Origin: SIG480 sp045614365
GTDB taxonomy: Bacteria; Bacillota; Clostridia; Oscillospirales; JAAYXM01
Length of the DNA stretch: 7,042 nucleotides
Direction of reading: 5' to 3'
Assembly (NCBI GenBank): GCA_045614365.1
Contig: JAZLCV010000073.1
Location: 1 to 7,042 of the forward strand
Below the pieces are notes generated by a model that was not told where the DNA came from, did not search any database, and saw only the letters and a program-made list of their open reading frames with translations. Below, one piece after another: positions 5,401-7,042 of this stretch. The translations under genes and the position numbers were made by a program. Numbering within the stretch: the stretch's first letter is position 1; each line of letters starts with the position of its first letter.

Positions 5401-7042
5401 AGGCATTCTTCTCTTCGACGGTGTTGAAGACAAAAACTTTGTTCTTTCCGCATTTGCCTGCGACCTTGATAAAACCACTTTCATTGATATCAACTACGAC
5501 GGAAGCGCAACTCCTTATCTCCCGATGGATACCACTGCGGATAACGTTTATTTCGCAAACGCATATTCCATAGATAAGGTAAGCAGAATCAATTCCATAG
5601 CCGTATCCGGATCAAAAGAGCCTGTTGACCAGTATGGAACATCGATGAACCATTCCGGACAGTGGAACTTTGAAAAACTCGGAAAATATTCTGAAATCAA
5701 GAAAGAAGTTTATTCCTATTATCTTGATTCCACCGTTAAGAATGCCGCAGCACTTCTCGGAGTATCCGCAGATGACGTAATTGTTTACGATTTCCGTAAC
5801 GGCAACACCCATATTGCATACGGCGCGATCCTTGCACAGTCCGGCGGAGATTCCGGCGATACAAAGCTTTTCTTTATTGGTGACACCGCCAAAGACGGAA
5901 GCTGTTTCTACGTTTCTCATGGTTCTGTTACCGACAAAACCTATTCCATAAGCAAGAGCGGTAACACCGATTATTCCGGAGCGATCAAAAAAGAGATCGG
6001 CGAATATTTTGCAGTAAGCTTCTATGCAGACGGCGCAAAAGTAAGCGAAATGCTTGTGATGTCCGGTTCTGTAATCACTGCTCTTCCCGAAGTTCCGGAA
6101 AAAGCAGGATATACCGGAGCATGGGATTACAATAATACCCCCATCACCGCTGATACAAAAATCAACGCTGTATATACCTTAACAGAGGTCGAACCGGATG
6201 AACCCGATGAACCTGTTGATAACAAGGCTGTATTCACTCCTGTTGAGGAAACTCCCGTAAACGAGGCGGTTATCGCCATCAGAAGCGGCGACGTATTCCT
6301 TTCTTATGAAAGCGAAACCGGCGTTGTGATCGAAACCGACGAAGAGGGCAACGTCCTTGCTCCTGCTAAAAACATTCTCTGGAAAGTAACCGATAACGGC
6401 GACGGCACCGTTGTTTTCACCAACACAGTTGCAGGAAAACAGCTTGCTGTATTTGTTGACGCAGAAGGCAATACCAGAATCGGAACCGTTGCCGGCGAAG
6501 AAGAAATTAACCCCGGCGACGATGATATTCCCGGTGAAACGACCGAACAGATCGAATTCCTCAGCGAAACCGGCGACGAAGGATCCACCGAGCCCGAAGT
6601 TCCCACCGATCCTGAAGAATCCACCGGACAAGTTTATACTGATTGGACAATCACAAAACTCGGTTCCAGCTTCTATCTCGGAATCACTCTTGGCGACGGA
6701 AACGAATATTTCCTTACCGTTTCTGAAGATAATAAATGGGTCATAAGCGCAGAAACCGCTCCTGTTTCTTTCTGGGAAACCGATGAGGAACCGGAACAGC
6801 CCGAAGACCCCGATGAACCCGTTGTTCCCGGTGAACCCGGTATTGGCGGAAGACCTTATACCACGGAAGAACTGGATGCGATTAGACCTGAAGGTCCGAA
6901 AAAATATGATTATGCACCTACATCCGTTTTCGCCAGATCCGGTGACAAACTCATAGTCTATAGTCACAGCAAGCTTGCTGATAAGAAAAAATACTATGCG
7001 TGGAATGGCGAAACCGGAAAAGAAACAGCTTTGAGCAGCTAC
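2408..7042 (+). CDS. Giant secreted modular surface protein, partial at the right edge
   Basis: An uninterrupted frame of 1545 codons with no stop before the window ends. Residues 1-28 are a signal peptide: MFKR, a hydrophobic core (5-24) and the cleavage motif AYA (26-28), so the protein is exported. The mature part alternates two modules. Module A (79-151, 314-389, 693-766, 931-1005, 1084-1158) is an alpha/beta unit I do not recognise. Module B (188-245, 424-484, 495-578, 813-878, 1199-1257) resembles InlB B-repeat/Flg_new beta domains, with VxxVxYxxxDG starts and GYxxxW near the end. Residues 1258-1545 hold acidic Pro/Glu/Asp linkers at about 1260-1275, 1362-1405 and 1457-1480. Between them are small beta-rich segments, one with LWKVTDNGDGTVVF, faintly like ricin-type lectin repeats. 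By eye the protein is strongly acidic. Codon use favours ACC and GGC more than the kinase gene does. The role is probably adhesion or another cell-surface function; no catalytic motif was seen. No LPXTG, S-layer or other anchor is visible, and it would lie beyond the edge. It follows a terminator and has its own candidate promoter. Confidence 0.88.
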   Translation, partial: MFKRALSLFLAILMAAGMFPFTSLTAYAAKKKDVNYFFPTLDTEIEYKYIERLDIGFSGDAFEKGDQVDAYMLGEKSTYYFNYLGSYYEYKKTEEYMPSVAAVARNIAPEYVDIKMNEIIIYRVDRGDGLDPLYGAVVAYDPQKGITFYGVSSPDGSPSLYNITMEPGVYYIDVVYCTDHGLGTKEIYHTVNYRDDDGTILCVREVRTGENAIPPSAPVKNGVTGQWNHTGEYINGDLDIYADYTGGEIFKPERPDDAYAEGTAPFVRDDYNQKILSIPAEKNMTPSDVENMVAGHTFEDIKVDYGLYQKQTAQIREVGTYGELKNTEESSLGVGFEKLCEYLSETYSFNINEIIVYQTTFVSGQDRDKYCVIMGYDYDNQAAYVAYGLYAYEIVIYNPDDLRDKELDITFDIDIMSGYATRETHNVKYVREDGSVIKSVMVTNGKNVRTNDIPEVPEKDGYESKWSNDGTGINGDITIYPVYTRIGGEVEDTGPYTVNFYMPAWIVNLEREEPVTDENGNPYADEDPVLIHTEIVKHGEDVQYIPTIPWKASKAYEWHDWNDSCKNITENKDVIVKKTAGGKRVFSYFYGVEDTVCGAPYDGVANITPLDTPDFSFNIEDTAIGEWVLKKMANLATYYHVQTANVLGTENHYHYVRTYEPEGVKYLQKDISYILTGLSDVHSPDNTEMYSAMMRYVGLFGDQTAETLYGSDADASTRYANLKSVVEGAAAAYGIAVEDVPIHKLRDTEYAVWIAYTYYGEAIVICEHDCHYILDADDESSWELAKAKTYNGTLADISKKALEYEGKEATAVEKCEIIYTVNGKVVSTDTAVAGSKYKLIQPAAIRGYKTEGWKYNGQIVGEEITVEGSSMRFDASYTEESGASTGLASITFNYGYSSTAPSGFTTKAGRSDVGKIKRPVIDGITQNDAKGNWTLKYFGVYDDIDTSKEPYPMSKFWNELLDADTEYTPTAKTIPIYELYYNGKLVTYGFIKAYDLGKGILLFDGVEDKNFVLSAFACDLDKTTFIDINYDGSATPYLPMDTTADNVYFANAYSIDKVSRINSIAVSGSKEPVDQYGTSMNHSGQWNFEKLGKYSEIKKEVYSYYLDSTVKNAAALLGVSADDVIVYDFRNGNTHIAYGAILAQSGGDSGDTKLFFIGDTAKDGSCFYVSHGSVTDKTYSISKSGNTDYSGAIKKEIGEYFAVSFYADGAKVSEMLVMSGSVITALPEVPEKAGYTGAWDYNNTPITADTKINAVYTLTEVEPDEPDEPVDNKAVFTPVEETPVNEAVIAIRSGDVFLSYESETGVVIETDEEGNVLAPAKNILWKVTDNGDGTVVFTNTVAGKQLAVFVDAEGNTRIGTVAGEEEINPGDDDIPGETTEQIEFLSETGDEGSTEPEVPTDPEESTGQVYTDWTITKLGSSFYLGITLGDGNEYFLTVSEDNKWVISAETAPVSFWETDEEPEQPEDPDEPVVPGEPGIGGRPYTTEELDAIRPEGPKKYDYAPTSVFARSGDKLIVYSHSKLADKKKYYAWNGETGKETALSSY
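2642..5881 (+). repeat. Five diverged copies of an unrecognised alpha/beta module (A1-A5)
   Basis: Copies lie at 2642-2860, 3347-3574, 4484-4705, 5198-5422 and 5657-5881, each about 73-76 residues. Each begins with a strand and a Gly-aromatic turn (NYLGSYYEYK, REVGTYGELK, RYVGLFGDQ, KYFGVYDDI, EKLGKYSEIK). A predicted amphipathic helix follows, then a strand with NEIIIY, NEIIVY, EDVPIH, KTIPIY or DDVIVY, then a strand such as YGAVVAYD, CVIMGYDY, AVWIAYTY, YGFIKAYD or YGAILAQS, and a last strand ending mostly in a Tyr/Phe-Gly-type turn. The Tyr/His of the second block falls at residues 122, 357, 743, 977 and 1127. Copies 1 to 2 and 3 to 4 are 235 and 234 residues apart, a shared A+B period. 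Boundaries are approximate, from alignment by eye. Confidence 0.65.
2969..6178 (+). repeat. Five InlB-B-repeat-like beta modules (B1-B5)
   Basis: Copies lie at 2969-3142, 3677-3859, 3890-4141, 4844-5041 and 6002-6178. The clearest (B1, B2, B5) read as a strand (HTVNYRDDDG, HNVKYVREDG, FAVSFYADG), a V-x-x-G turn, a proline-rich loop, a Gly-x-Trp region (GQWN, ESKW, TGAW), and a closing strand ending YT. B3 carries a long insertion and is the most divergent; B4 has GYKTEGWKYNG. This pattern is characteristic of the Listeria-Bacteroides/InlB B-repeat (Flg_new) beta-grasp domains common in Firmicutes surface proteins. B2 and B5 share GAAGTTCCGGAAAAAG at DNA level (3770-3785 and 6089-6104). Confidence 0.65.
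6182..7042 (+). other. C-terminal acidic-linker and small beta-domain region of the surface protein
   Basis: After the last B module the protein changes character. Pro/Glu/Asp-rich linkers (for example VEPDEPDEPVD near 6188-6220, the stretch 6491-6625, and EPEQPEDPDEPVVPGEPG near 6788-6841) separate compact beta segments at about 6263-6490 and 6632-6780. A third begins near 6903 and is cut by the edge. The first and third both start with an A-[IR]-R/S-G-D pattern (AIRSGD, FARSGD), so they may be related. Such stalk-like linkers commonly precede wall attachment. The first two segments carry W-[KT]-[VI] plus GDG motifs loosely like beta-trefoil units; this is a weak resemblance only. Confidence 0.5.

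Noticed and set aside
6179..6967. 262-codon Phe/Gly/Ile-rich open frame on the reverse strand
   Set aside because: Its composition is the mirror of the acidic Glu/Asp/Pro-coding + strand; no independent evidence supports it.
6800..7042. LPXTG or S-layer anchor
   Set aside because: None is present; the gene is cut by the window edge before its C-terminus.
1..7042. CRISPR array, tRNA, rRNA, insertion sequence
   Set aside because: No regularly spaced short repeats, cloverleaf-like segments, transposase motifs or terminal inverted repeats were seen.

Overview
The window reads as a Gram-positive, low-to-moderate-GC anaerobe of the Clostridia type, probably gut-associated. This is inferred from an AgrC/AgrA-style (GHKL kinase plus LytTR regulator) two-component pair, strong AGGAGG-like ribosome binding sites, a sigma-A-type promoter and a Clostridia-style signal peptide on a giant repetitive surface protein. 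No species can be named from the sequence alone. All supported genes are on the + strand.

Layout. Bases 1-48 may be the last 15 codons of an upstream gene. A well-formed promoter (TTGATT, 17 bp, TATAAT at 53-81) follows at once and drives a two-gene operon: a LytTR response regulator (127-858, 243 aa) and a membrane GHKL sensor histidine kinase (865-2124, 419 aa). The kinase ribosome binding site lies inside the end of the regulator gene. The 283-bp gap 2125-2407 is rich in structure. It holds three short complementary segments that can form alternative hairpins (2142-2181), a strong intrinsic terminator (2223-2257), and a 17-bp direct repeat with 20-bp spacing (2257-2293). These are followed by a -10-like element with a poor -35, and a good ribosome binding site.

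The rest (2408-7042) is a single uninterrupted reading frame of 1545 codons that runs off the right edge. I translated it codon by codon and found no stop or frameshift. It encodes a secreted, acidic, modular surface protein with an N-terminal signal peptide. Five copies of an alpha/beta module that I do not recognise ('A') are interspersed with five InlB-B-repeat-like beta modules ('B'). A C-terminal part has acidic Pro/Glu/Asp linkers between further small beta domains. The anchor, if there is one, lies beyond the window.

How the parts may work together (inference): the kinase/regulator pair senses an extracellular cue, perhaps a peptide. LytTR regulators usually bind tandem direct repeats about two helical turns apart upstream of a weak -35, and that arrangement sits in front of the surface-protein gene. 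The simplest model is a sensor operon controlling expression of the adjacent adhesin-like protein. No AgrB/AgrD-like peptide gene is visible in the window.
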